Positions 10,983-22,705 of a stretch of 64,000 nucleotides of DNA are shown in pieces; positions within the stretch are counted from its first letter, which is position 1; the number at the start of each line of letters is the position of its first letter. The stretch comes from Coffea arabica (Eukaryota > Streptophyta > Magnoliopsida > Gentianales > Rubiaceae): NCBI RefSeq assembly GCF_036785885.1, contig NC_092310.1, forward strand, positions 5,084,001 to 5,148,000. Reading direction: 5' to 3'. The notes below the pieces were generated by a model that saw only the letters and a list, made by a program, of their open reading frames with translations, ran no database searches and was not told where the DNA came from. The translations under genes and the position numbers were made by a program.

Positions 10983-12134
10983 CTAACGATAAGGTAGGGC
11001 AGCACAAATTGCTCCAATTTCTTCATCGCAAGCGCAACCTTCACATGTACTCTCCTCCACGTCATCGGCATCCATGGGCCATGAAGATGTTTTCCTCTCA
11101 TGTGTAATGGCACAACAAATGGGCGTTGGGTTTAGAAACACAGGATTCTTGACCCATATCATCCTCAGTAGCGCTCGCAAATTGTCACGGCAAAGTTTCA
11201 CTCTGCCTTTCAGAATTCTGGATTTCTTCATCCCGCTCAGCAGTCTCATACCTTTGCGCTTTAACTCGTCCCCACCAACAAAGATGTAAATTATTCCCAA
11301 CGCATATGCAGCATCAGCATGGCCTGAATTAGCAGCTTCTTCGACACATTCCAATGCGTAAAACTGAGTAACGAAAAAGTTAAAAAGTTTAGGCGGAACA
11401 GTGGCGACGGGACAAGAATTATTTACTGGGGCCCAAAACTGCAGTAACCTATTGTAGGCCAATGTTTTGGGGGTGAAGTGTGCTGACCAAAATCACAATG
11501 AAATTCAAATGAAAGAGATGATGTGAGCTTAGTCTAGAAATTTTGTAACTCAAGTATGCTTATGGAATATTAGTTCATTACTATTCCATTTAAAACATTA
11601 CCGAATTTTTCCATTACTATTGCGTCTTACGTTCCAAAGCAATCCAACTTCTCGTAACGTTGACCAGGAGTTATACTGTACATGACTAAATTGTTCATTA
11701 CCAACTTCAAATGAAAAGGCAGAATATTCGAGCAACGGGAGATCGGCCCGATGCTTACCACTCCTTTTCGATACAAGGCTTCTGGATTTTTGCTTTCTCT
11801 ACACTTCTTCAAGAACCTCGACACTTTGTCGTTTTTTTGCCACGGAACGATTTCAAACTTGTCGAGTGACACCCGCTGGTAAATGTTGTCTGCCTCCGAA
11901 ACTTCGTAAAACAACTTACAGCTGCAAAATAAGAGAAATGATCCATTAAACTCAAACGAAAAGCAGAGAATGGAACAAGAATACGCCTCTTCCTCTTTGT
12001 ATCATCAATAGCAGAACGAACCATAGTTTTGCCCGGAAAAGATCAGTGGATGAAGAAGATGCGACACGTGCAAGCACCTCGGTCGGAAGGGAGAGGATGG
12101 AGGTTCTTGAACTCCCTTTTTGTTCGTTGGCCAT
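10983..12134 (-). CDS. Small F-box protein with Sel1-like helical part (At2g35280-like)
   Basis: F-box proteins are substrate adaptors of SCF ubiquitin ligases. Three exons with GT-AG borders join in phase: 12022-12134, 11759-11921 and 10983-11363, giving 657 nt (218 residues plus stop). Exon 1 holds the N-terminal F-box start (LSLPTEVLARVASSS, then DLFRAKL). Exon 2 continues it (CKLFYEVSEADNIYQRV) and ends KNPEALYRKGV. Exon 3 has a Sel1-like helix pair (NSGHADAAYALGIIYIFVGG), a WVKNP segment and a Cys-rich end (CEGCACDEEIGAIC). This order fits the plant family typified by Arabidopsis At2g35280. There is no frameshift or stop. It lies between repeat arrays of the transposon-like units, so it may be captured cargo or a host gene hemmed in by insertions. 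Confidence 0.75.
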
Positions 12135-14005
12135 AACCGGTTAACTCCTTTTATTGGGTACAGTTGAGTGAATCCTTGAAAGCCCCAAGAATGGAGTAAA
12201 CTTCAAACAACAACTACTTCGTAATAAAATCCAATAATCATTGATCAGGTGTAATATCCCGAATTTCTGGGAGACCGACTAACCGTAGCAATAAACGAAC
12301 AGAAGTGGGAAAGTGGCGACTTCTCCTGCAAACGACGCAACATTTTGTCGTCAAAAAACTGTCATCCGAAACAATTTTACAAACCGACCAACGTATCTGT
12401 CAATACGGTTAATTCATCCGAGCCGTAACAATACACCGATAGCAAGGGAACATGAGCAGTCATGGAGTACACGTACATCGTAAATTTACGGATGTTCATC
12501 GCAGAGCAGAGGAGGTTCCACAGTGATAAATAGGGAGTGTTAGTTCGTACCTGTAATGGGTCGTCAACCAGTTTCTAGAAGTCGGTAGCACAGATTTGGG
12601 AGATAGGTCTGGCGGGGTAAATGACAACCAAAAGGTCGCGTCCGATGCATATACTCCCGCCAGACTGACTCCTCGTATGCTGCCACGGACGTCCTAACTG
12701 GAACCCATTAATTGAGAAGAGGCATAACAGCTGGTGTTTATTCTCCAAGTGGGGTAAATGGCATAAAGAGGTGGTGTTTATCCTCTGTAAGGCTTTTCTC
12801 TATTATAAGAACTGAGTATTATTTTTTGTTATAAAACTAATAAAATGAAATACTATAATTGAATTGAAAACATACTAGGTTTCCTTTTGGCCGCTATTAA
12901 ACCCTTTTTCCCTATAAAGAGTTGGTATGTTTTCAAAAAAAATCCGATACAAAACATACTACAAAACATGTCAGTTTCCCATTAAGAGCTGGTATAGTAT
13001 GCGTTGTTTGTTCTATTTTTCCTAAACCGTCATATATTTAATTTATTTTAAATAAAAACCATACTAGTTCTGTCTTGGCCGTACAATACACACTACAAAA
13101 TCTGTCAATTTCTCGTAAAGAGCTGGTATGCTATGCGCTATTTCGTTTTCTTTTTTTAACTTTAACATATTAAATTTATGTTAAATACATAAATTTAACT
13201 TTCAAAAATTGGCGCTAAATTACTTTTTCTATTGCCGCCTAGGAGTAATAATTTTTTAATCACCTTCATTAGATATTAAATTTCTGTTATTCTAGTTAAA
13301 TGTAATTACCAACCAGCAGATACATTTGTCAATTAGATAATGTAAGTAAAATTTAAAAGGTGATATACTAATATTTTTACGAAAGGAAAACTAATAGGTT
13401 TTGTATTTAACATAAATTAAATACGTGAAAGTAAAAAAAAAAAAGGTTAATTGCCCATAATATATCCGTTTTGTATAGGTTTCCTCTATTACGACTTTCT
13501 TCCATTTAATTAGTTTAATTAGTTACTTATTTTATGTTAGATACATAACCTACTAGTTGGCTTAAAATTTGTGAAAATCGGCATTTTTCCTGGCACATCT
13601 GGTGCTTACAATTTTTTGTATTGTACTTATAACCCCTCAACTTTAGTAATCATTCTAATAATTTATTCTTCTTTCAATCTTCTACCAATACAAGGATCAA
13701 AGGGGCATCCATGGAATAAAAATACCTTCTCAGGGGAGGTTTGTGAGATTATTCATATTTATTGTATTCGTTCCGAAACATCAACTACACATGATGGGAG
13801 ACTCCAAGTACTTAACCAAGCAATAACCTCATCCCAAACCCAAATAAGCAAACAAATGTGTTGACTACTGTTGGGGAAAACCTATTCCCTCCAACCCCAA
13901 AATTCTTGTTAAAGGCACTGTCCGTCAACACCGTGGGAGCGTCGCGTCCTTGTGTTTGGCAGAGATAAAGTTAGGCGGTGTAGCGGAGGAGATTAACCTT
14001 TGCGA
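12135..14005. other. Non-coding, with scattered repeat cores
   Basis: 12135-12715 shows no gene. The repeat core recurs near 12723, 12775, 12917, 12988 and 13116 in shortened, variant form (for example AAGAGCTGGTATG), so this is a decayed array. 13150-13580 is AT-rich. At 13733-13755, GGGGAGGTTTGTGAG followed by ATTATTC is an inverted copy of the GGGATAATTTCA end seen at 2305 and 9424. Confidence 0.5.
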
Positions 14006-14443
14006 ATGGCTTCTTCGTCTTCAGCCGGGTCGGTCAATAGCACGGTCTGGCCTACATTATATTGCAATTGTGGTCGAAGCTGTGCAGTTCGTGTTGTCTG
14101 GAAGTCTGAAGCAAACAGGGGGCGCCACTACTATCGCTGCGCTAACGCCCTAGTAAGTTCTTCGGTAGAACTGTTCCGAACAAAAATTTCGGATTGCTGA
14201 CATGGTTGTATTGCAGAGGCCCTATCGAACGTTCATTGGCTGGTGTGATGAGTTTGCACGAGCAACGGGTTTGAAGTTCCCGATCTCGCCCCGTCAAGTA
14301 CCGCCCCCGTCACCAATACACCCGCGGCGGAGGTGTCTGCCATCATAGCTGAACTGAGAAGCATGCAAACGAACGTGACGATCCTTAACATTGCTGTGGT
14401 AGCTGTGGTGGCGGTAGTCCTTGTTCTGGTTCTGAAACCGTGA
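14006..14443 (+). pseudogene. GRF-type zinc-finger protein with frame-shifted hydrophobic tail
   Basis: GRF zinc fingers bind nucleic acid and are common in plant transposon-linked genes. Exon 1 (14006-14152) gives a Ser-rich start, then the finger (LYCNCGRSCAVRVVW, then GRHYYRCANAL). After a GTAAGT donor, exon 2 begins at 14217 (RPYRTFIGWCDEFAR), completing the finger with the typical W-x-D-E. In that frame a stop occurs at 14346-14348. Another frame from about 14290 to 14443 reads AEVSAIIAELRSMQTNVTIL followed by a Val/Leu-rich membrane segment, the usual tail of this family. One indel between about 14260 and 14320 would explain this. Finger call confident; the frameshift could be real or a sequence error. 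Confidence 0.6.
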
Positions 14444-15214
14444 ATTAATGTGTTGGCATTGATTGCATTCCCTCCAAACCCCCCCGTACAGTACTGGACT
14501 ATGTTGTCCGTAAGGATAGAATGGCCATTTAGGCTCGTTTACAGCCGCTTGTATTTTTGGTTGCTACTGCTGTGGCATTGCCTTTTGTCCATCCGTTGTC
14601 AACCGGTGGTTGCCGCATGTGCCACTGAGTTGGCCCAACGGGCGGACTGTTACTGTTTAAATGGTGATTTTGCGTTATATAACATACTAGATTTCCGTAT
14701 TTGGTTTTTGTTTACGTTGTGCATTATATGATTTTCCGAAATGCCTGTTCCCTTTGTCCCCCGAAATGTGTGTGCGGATGAGATACTAGGGATCATTGAT
14801 TGATCGATGAACGTCATTAGTCACTGGGATGGCAATCGCTGCGTTGTTAAATATGAACTTCAGCTTAGCCAGGCAACTGAACAAGCTGAAGCTCACGTAC
14901 AACCAATTGTCCAAGTGTGGCACAGCATTGTTAGGTTTATCACAGCGAAATTTGTAGAGTTGACCGACGAAACAAGTTCTTACTTTTATATTTGGATTTA
15001 AGTACCTCCGCTTACATATCCGACAAACGGTGCACTCCTAATTTTCAGGCCTTGCATATTATCATCCCCTAACCCCTACCCTTCATACGCTAACAATCAA
15101 AACCATGCATGGTACGCCCAACAACAGCAAGGGGCATGAACAAAAAACCACCCACCATCCAAATATGATGTTGAACAAAAAAAATTAAAAGCACACCGCT
15201 GTACCTGCGAACGT
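14444..15214. other. Intergenic, no gene seen
   Basis: Open frames at 14450-14731 and 14807-15001 have no recognisable domain or splice support. The first probably belongs to the 3' region of the GRF gene. Confidence 0.4.
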
Positions 15215-15823
15215 TCACTCGAATCGCTCCACAATAAGACCAAACATAGGGTTTAAGGAGGCAACCGTGGTAGCTACCCTGAGAAAGCTGCTGTATTTTT
15301 TGGGCCGCACAGTGAGAAGAAGGCTGTCAATAGCATCTCTGTCTTCAAACGTGATCTCTCCAGCTGATGGATTCCAACAAATGGTTGCGGTGTGAAGGTT
15401 GTCCGCAATGGCAACGTTGCGCGTCATACTGGCGGGATACCCCTGTTCAGCCAGAAACCTTGTTACAGACCAGTCTTCAAAGTTGGCGCCGAAGAGGATC
15501 CACACGTCGGTATGGAACAGTGGTTTTAGACCGAGGAAATGTGCAACAAATTCCTCCTTGCCCACAAACCAGGCATTGTAGGTCATGATGTAAAACGCCT
15601 TCAGGTTCTGCATAAGGAGGAGTGGACGACGGCGCCACTTGACCAGCGACCGGAATACTTCCTCGTTCGCAATGGGGTTGCAAACGGGGATGCAAGACAC
15701 CAGCATCGACTGCGGAAACTCCGCTCCGGGAAACCTATCTAACCGAACCAGCGCTTCATCAACTATCCACTTCACTCCAATGTGGTGAAGTGGTAAGACC
15801 TCATCTTGAAAGTAGTCGACCAT
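15215..15823 (-). CDS. Uncharacterised 202-residue protein
   Basis: A single uninterrupted frame from ATG at 15823 to the stop at 15215, higher in GC than its surroundings. I do not recognise the family. The product is mixed alpha/beta in character with many aromatic residues (MTYNAWFVGKEEFVAHFL, DVWILFGANFEDWSV) and no signal peptide or clear membrane helix. The sequence near 15605-15630 reads as a basic patch (VKWRRRPLLLMQ). It sits between the GRF gene and a long inverted-orientation repeat array, so it is probably another gene of the transposon-like unit. Competing frames on the opposite strand are shorter. An N-terminal exon upstream is possible. Confidence 0.45.
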   Translation of the reverse strand: MVDYFQDEVLPLHHIGVKWIVDEALVRLDRFPGAEFPQSMLVSCIPVCNPIANEEVFRSLVKWRRRPLLLMQNLKAFYIMTYNAWFVGKEEFVAHFLGLKPLFHTDVWILFGANFEDWSVTRFLAEQGYPASMTRNVAIADNLHTATICWNPSAGEITFEDRDAIDSLLLTVRPKKYSSFLRVATTVASLNPMFGLIVERFE

Positions 15824-16340
15824 GCCTCCGTTGTTGAGAACATGTATTTCAGGAAGTCATCCAAGTGCCATGAGTCAGTCTGGAAAAGGATTCTGTTACG
15901 AGGAGGCTGGTCAGTTCAGGGGGTGGAACATGCAGAACCAAGCGAAACTTTTGTCTAGTTACGTGTTACAGGTGGTAAAGAAAGATGCGAAACTTATAGA
16001 TGGTAGTTGTATGAAGCTGAAGCGGCATGCAATAGCGAAGGCTGTTGTGCGAAACCAATGCGGGGGTGAATGGGCATGCAAGGAAGAAGTTTAGTTGTGT
16101 GAAGCTCTTATAAGAGGAGATATGGATGACGGACCGGAGTTTAAATGGAGGAGCTTGCAGTGCATCGACTGAGTGGTTAAGACCAGTTTGACCTCATTCA
16201 GGCTTCCTTTTGCGGACCACGATTAACGAACCTAAGTTAGGTTAGTGCGATAATAAGTCACAGTTGGCACTGCATCTAATTTTTTATTTGGAAAAATTAG
16301 AAGAACCAAATCGCATGCATATTTCTGAATTGCACTACTC
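15824..16340. other. Intergenic, no gene seen
   Basis: A plus-strand frame at 15822-16094 has no recognisable domain. It overlaps the likely promoter of the minus-strand gene at 15215-15823. Confidence 0.35.
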
Positions 16341-17260
16341 CACTGTAGAAGACCAGCTGTGGACGTGTTCAGCAGGAATATGAGAACAGAGTACCCATTT
16401 CTGTAGACAGACATGTTTTTCCGAATACAATAATAACAATGATTTTTCCAATAAAATAGCAGCCTTTTATGTGTTTTCGCCATTACAATAACAGGGTACT
16501 CATTTTCCCTTCTACAAATACATTTAGTTGTGGGTCGAATAACAATGCAACCGTTTTCGAAGAAAATATCAGCTGTTTACGGCATTCCTCCATTACAACA
16601 AAAGAGTACCCATTGTTCCATACACAACTTAATTTAAGGGATAAAATATAGATAAAACATTTCTGAATAAAACACCAGCTATTTTCTGCCTATCCTCCGT
16701 TATAAGATAACGGTACTCATTTTCCCATTAACGGCTTCAGTTCCTCCTTTGGCTGAAACAATAATAAATCCATTTTGGTAGACAAGAACAACTCTTTATG
16801 CCTTTCCTACCCCTATTTGCTTGGAACAAGTTTGTAGCTTGCTTATTACAATAAACGAATTGAAGACGGTTAAACAAAACGGACTTTATGGCTGTCATGT
16901 TGCACAAGTAATACCACAGTGCACATTTAAGCAGAGTACCACTAACCAAATTATGTATTTGAGTTATAAAGTAACCCTTGTCCACTTCAACATACGCTTT
17001 TCTTGGGTTTGCTCCATTGTAATCGGAGTACCCATTTTTAGGTATCAAAGCGAATTTGCTTGAATTCGGAGTATCGTCCCCCGAAAATAATTTGAGAAGG
17101 TTAAAACACCAACTCTTCAAGTCTTTCCTCCTTCATGACCTTTGACTATCAGTTTTCCCAAAACGCGTTATGAAGTTGGGATGACATAAAATGCCAAGTA
17201 GTTCTCGCATAAAACACCGGCCATACTTGGCTTTCCTCCATTCAAGTAAATAAATACGTT
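16341..17260 (-). repeat. Tandem array of the 108-bp unit, inverted, about nine units
   Basis: Reverse-complement cores (CAGCTCTTTATGG and variants) followed by TTTCCTCC recur near 16350, 16459, 16567, 16675, 16790, 16890, 17103 and 17211, with one weak unit near 17000. The spacing from first to last fits about 107-108 bp per unit. Orientation is opposite to the array at 1416-2040, so the two could mark the two ends of one large element. Confidence 0.8.
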
Positions 17261-19791
17261 TCCTAATCTAGGTTGAATGGGGCATGCAAGAGAGATTTTT
17301 TTATCATCAGTAAGAATACATTTGTATCACTTACTGTATCTTAATCTATGTTGGATGGGAGCCTACGGAAGCGGTTGTACGAGTTAGTGGGTTAATAAGA
17401 CCCAACTAGGTTCAACAACTGGTGTAAGGCACACCAGTTATATTTTTTAAGGCAGCAGAAAATTTGGCTCCGGTCATCATACGAGTCACATGGGTTACAG
17501 GGAGCTTATGTTAGAGAGCAAATTTAGCTCGGTTGGAGTGTAATTCCCCAAGATGACAAGACTGGCGCCAGTCTTGCTTATAGGAGAAGATGCACAAAGG
17601 TGTACGGTTGGACAGATAATGAACGGTCATACGTCAATGGTCGCCCACCTTTCACTGTGAATTCCATTGTGAGATTAGAAGGCAACGTTTTTGAATGACT
17701 ACTGCAGCGTGCCCCTTCACATTTGCTTAGGGGCGCCAACACTGGCGGTCCAATCGCGTATGGCGAAAGGATGAAAGCATGTTCCCGCCTTGAAATTTAG
17801 TCCAATCTTTACAGGCCATATGCACTGTGCAGCCGCAGATATTAGTCATGACACATCAGTAAATTCACAGTTTTCTTTATATTTGATAAACTTAAGTGTT
17901 AGTAATTCACAATTCGCGCTTGTGAAGATTAGCGAAAGAATTAAAGAGTTGGGTTCAGCAAATGGGTTGTTCATTTTATTTGTTTGCAAGGGTAGAATAA
18001 GCGATGTTGTTCATTTTATTTTGTCATGGTCCCTTACGAGTTGATTGCGTAAATTGAAATTTACAAATTCGGCTGCTGAATCATCCAAAAAAAAGTTTCA
18101 TTATGCTCCTTAATTATCCAACAATTATTCCATAAATTTTCCGCAAACTTATGCGTAGTTCGACACGGTAGTATTTTGACACGTCCTAGGCTCGGGATTG
18201 TATTGAAAATGAAAATAATATTTTTACATCTTTTTATATTGTGGTACACAATAATAAATAAAATATATATACATATGTATATATGTATATATATATAGAA
18301 AATTTGAAATAAGTGATGCATGACATGCTAAAAAAATTGTAATGTATAATGATTTACATAACAGAAGGATTGTTAAATACAGTGAATGAGAGGGTTAGGT
18401 TGGTTGGGAAGATTAGAAATAGTTTTTAAAAATGTATCGATATCCGACAAATTATATTAAGAAATACCCATCTACCAGTACTTGCATTCTTATAAAAATT
18501 TATAACTAATTTGATGATTGCATTTCTTGACAAACAAGTGTAAGTGGTATGTCGTGGCCATAAAATTGTTGACTATGAATATTTACGGTAGCAGTTCCGA
18601 TAAATCTGAACACAAATTTAAAAAAAAAGTTGTTTACTGATATGTTCGGGTGAGTTTTCAAAAATGTGAAAACGCATCTTCATTTCCTTCTTCTTTTATC
18701 TGTCCCCTATCCATCAGACGCCTCCTAGTACTTTCATATCTTATATCATGGAAAGAATATAAAAAAAGGTACGATTAGAGAACATTATAGATCAGTACAG
18801 AGAGATTATACACTCCACATTCAAAAAAGTAACATTATACTTTAAGAGAAAGATATAGAACATGTTAACCCTAAAATACAACTTAATTTTTATATATCTG
18901 ACCCAAATTTGATGTTACATTGCAATAAGAGTGGAAAACCCAAGTGGTACAAGCTGAATTTTGGTAGCAGTGATTATTTTATGTATTGTTATATCTGTCT
19001 TCATATGTAAAAATGTGGATTGCTACATTATATACATAACAATAAAGCCACGTATATATATATATATATATATTGTAGTACTTGAGGATATTATACTGTG
19101 TTATTAGTTTTTCATTTTCATTATGACATACTAATAATTCATGACATTGTAATAATTTTTTAATTTTATTATGCTACATAAAGTTAAATGTACGGGGTCG
19201 CAGCGACATGAATTTAGAGGTTACGTATAAGCGGAGGAGGGAGGGAACAAAATGGTGAGAAGTTGAAGAGTGATAGGAAAGATTGCCAAAAAAGTATGGG
19301 TTACAGGGATGGATGGAAACGGGAATAAAAAATAAAGGGGATTGAAGGGATACGATATAGATGATTGTGATTTTGAATATTTGTAAGAAGTCTAAAAATA
19401 CATATTGCAGAGATTTTTTTAAAAATACGACGTTAAAATTTGTAAAAAATGGTAAAGTAAATGCATTCAACAATTTTTGGGGCACAAGATAGGAGAATGA
19501 TTTTTTTTTAAAAAGGGAACAAAATGAATTGGTTGAGAACTTGAGATCCTTGTTTTTTATTATAGGTTTTTTATATATGGACCTTAACATAATATGTTCT
19601 GTCCAATATTGATGCATTGAATTATTTAAGAAACACTTTTCATCTTACCACCCATGCTAACTGTCTCTTTAAATGCATTAAAAATTCTGTTACCTTGTAC
19701 ATGATTCTAGATTACTTTTTTTCCGAAATATTAAGCATCTCTTCTTCAAAAAGTGTTAGTATAGATATGTTTATTATTTTGCACCACAATA
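17261..19791. other. AT-rich intergenic DNA
   Basis: No coding signal that I trust. A TATATA-type microsatellite lies at about 19052-19074. The minus-strand frame at 19174-19617 is rich in Phe, Leu and Ser as expected from AT-rich non-coding DNA. 18255-18300 has short TATA tracts. Confidence 0.45.
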
Positions 19792-21882
19792 TCTACCTAT
19801 TATATAAGAAGAAAGTGGAGTTACTATAGCAACTCCAATGATTGCCAAGTGGATCTTTCTCATTTTGACACGTGGCCCATTCCTTTTCTTTTCTTCATTT
19901 TGCTTTGTTTTTTCTTTTGTTCACTTTATTTCCTTTCTCTTTTTTGATTGAAGATAAAGATAATTAAACAAATCCTCATGTGCACTACATGTTTCTTATA
20001 TAGTTTCTACTTTGTACTCCGTTTTTTCCCCTATCATCCTAATTATTTATTCTATTTTTTTCTCTATTGGATTAGTTGATGCATTTTCTTTCATTTTTCC
20101 CCATAATTAACTAAACGAATGATTTCATTATCGGAGATCAAGAATGGGTTTGATATTTCCTTTCTTCCATAGTCCAATAATTATGATTCATAATCTTCTA
20201 TGTTTAATGTCTCTTTTTGGTATATACTATTTGATATTTTTTTTTGTCATTTTTTGCGTCTTGATCAGCAACCTTTGCTTATTGCTTTTCTCACCTATTT
20301 CTTCTTCATCTGACTTTCTTTTCTGCCCAAAAGAGGTATGTGATGCTGTGAATATTTTTCCCCAAATCTAAAGAAACATTTTTTTAGTTTTTTTATAATT
20401 TATTTATTCTGAAACTACTTTTTGATATTTTTATTTTTGGAAAAAAATAAACTAAGGTTGACAACAAGACGAGTGGTGATTACGTGAAAAATTTTTAGGC
20501 TAACAATGAAAGAATTGTAACTACTTTTCCCTCATAAAATAAATAACACCATTATGCAGATTCATTCTATTTTTCATTTTTTATTTATTAAAATTGTTAT
20601 TTGATAATAGGGTGATAGTACTACAATAGAGGACAAAAAAATCTAATAAATGAAAATCCAAGGTAAACGATGATCAGGAAGAAAAAAATGATGCTTATTA
20701 AATTAAAAAATAATCAAAATCTCTTAATTGATGGATAGGTAATTATATTTTAATTTATATAAAGTTTATTAATTGTGAAAAATGCTTAGAAACTTGATAA
20801 GGTGGATGACGTGTAAAATAATTGTTGGGGCTAGCATTTTGGAATGTGAAGATAATATTTTATATCTCTTCATTCAACATTTTGAATGACTAGCTTGTAT
20901 CCATGATAGGTAGTTTATTTTCATGGTTTTAATTTTAGTAAATGATAGCTTGGAAATAAAAGAAGTGCAAAATTAGATTTCATAATCTTTTACTTAAACT
21001 AGTTCTATATGACTTACTCCTATCCTTTTTTATTGCCCAAAATGATAGATAATGTAATTAGAGTTTGAGATGATTGTTAGGCATAGAAATGGACATGTCA
21101 TTACTATTTGGCTAAAGAAGTTAATAATATTTTGTTGATTTGACTAGCTAAAACAATTGCAGTTTTCAAAGGAATGCATTTGGTGGTGGAAGTTAGTATT
21201 GAGGCTTTTAGCTTACAGTGTCACTCTACAAAATATTATTAGAAAATTCTATTTTCATTAAGAAGACATATTTGCAATGAAACAAATTGTTGAATTTGAA
21301 TTTGCATATATAGATTTACAAATATGGCAATTCATGTTTTTATTTAAACTTGCTATACATATTCTATAACTATTTGGTTAGATAATGTTTTCATCTATTT
21401 GTAATGCTATTAGACATGATTTAAATGGATAGATTAACTCGCTATTTCTCTCAAAAAAGAAAGAAAAATATGCAAGTTTGTATTTTTTTTTAATGATGTT
21501 GAAGATAGTCGCAGGTTTTTGTGGCTTTCTATATTTTTTCTAATTATTAAAATGTTAGAAACATTATGACTACTGTTTATTTAATTACAACTAAAACTAT
21601 GCTGCTATTAAACCGATAATGCACTCATAATGGATTTGCTTTGTTTTCTTTTTTGGTATCATTATGTACACATAATATTGGTTAAAAATTCTTTTTCCAA
21701 ATCACAATAAATTGGAGTTAACTTTATATATGAAATTTATTTTCACAGCAAATTTTAATTATTTTTATACTTAATATTTTTCCTATATTTCTATTCATTA
21801 TGTACTAAAACATTTGTTGCTATGTATTTAACTAATGTTCTAGAGGGCCCTGGCTGTGCGTTGCACAGCCGAGTACCTCTAG
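19792..21882 (+). mobile_element. Non-autonomous Helitron, 2091 bp
   Basis: The left end is 5'-TCTACCTATTATATAAG directly after an A (19791). The right end is CTAG (21879-21882) directly before a T, as expected for insertion between A and T. A perfect hairpin, GGCTGTGC-GTT-GCACAGCC, lies at 21852-21870, 12 nt from the 3' end, the hallmark position. Just inside the left end is a small inverted repeat (GGAGTT...AACTCC, 19817-19836). No Rep/helicase coding was seen; the interior is AT-rich with no gene fragment that I recognise. Confidence 0.8.
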
Positions 21883-22705
21883 TATGAATATATGTGGAAT
21901 GTTATTTTGATTTGAAATATTAACCCGTGTCAACAGAGTAGTGCCATTGGAGTTATGGCAACTCGTATTCGTTTATCGTCCGGACCATCCATTACAGGTG
22001 CTTTTCAATTTTAGCTGTTAATGTCCCGAAATTGCGGTTTGTGTTTTTAAATTCAAATTTTTTCATCTTTTCTAATCCAATTTCCCCCCTTGCTATAATC
22101 AAATTTTCGGAGACATTTCATTGCTTACGACGCGCAGGTTGGCCACAATACTGTTTCCTTAGTCGTCCAAGTAAAACTGAAAAGGGTATGTATGTAAAGG
22201 CCAATGAAAACATGCATAGCACACACGCCGACCATCACTGTAACACATATTTCCCAATTTGCAACCCTACTTAGAAGGTACAAGGGCATTGCACGCCCAA
22301 CCTGGCCACAGCCGTCCAAAATGTCTAACTATTCAAATTTCTCGCGAAGAAAGACGCCTACGGACCTACAAGGCCGCAACACTTAACGGCAAAGCTGTTC
22401 ATAATCGCGAGTGGGGCGACAGGGATTTTGTGATAGGCTGCGCCGTCACAATATTCGTCCAAAATCCAACTCCAACAGCCGTGTGATGGGCAGGCTCCAT
22501 CGCTACCGGCCACCGCGTGATGAAGAACACTCGCAAGAACTGCTGGTTGATCGGAAAACCCACATATCACACATTTTCCTTGCACAGGGGGTAAATGTTG
22601 CAGAATCAATGTCGACAATTACTTGTGCTTATTTTGCCCTAAGTCCTCATTTGGTTTATACATATATATAACTGGCTGAATTGGTTCTACATTAATGCAC
22701 AGGAA
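21883..22705. other. Upstream of the plant-mobile-domain gene
   Basis: Open frames exist on both strands (for example 22259-22486) but show no domain. The stretch probably holds 5' exons or leader of the gene that follows. An acceptor-like CACAG lies at about 22699-22703. Confidence 0.35.

Noticed and set aside
1416-17260. Regularly spaced repeats as a possible CRISPR array
   Set aside because: The units are about 108 bp, diverged along their whole length, without constant short repeats and unique spacers, and the context is a plant nuclear genome.
19174-19617. 147-codon minus-strand frame as a gene
   Set aside because: Phe/Leu/Ser-rich composition fits AT-rich non-coding DNA, with no motif and no supporting context.
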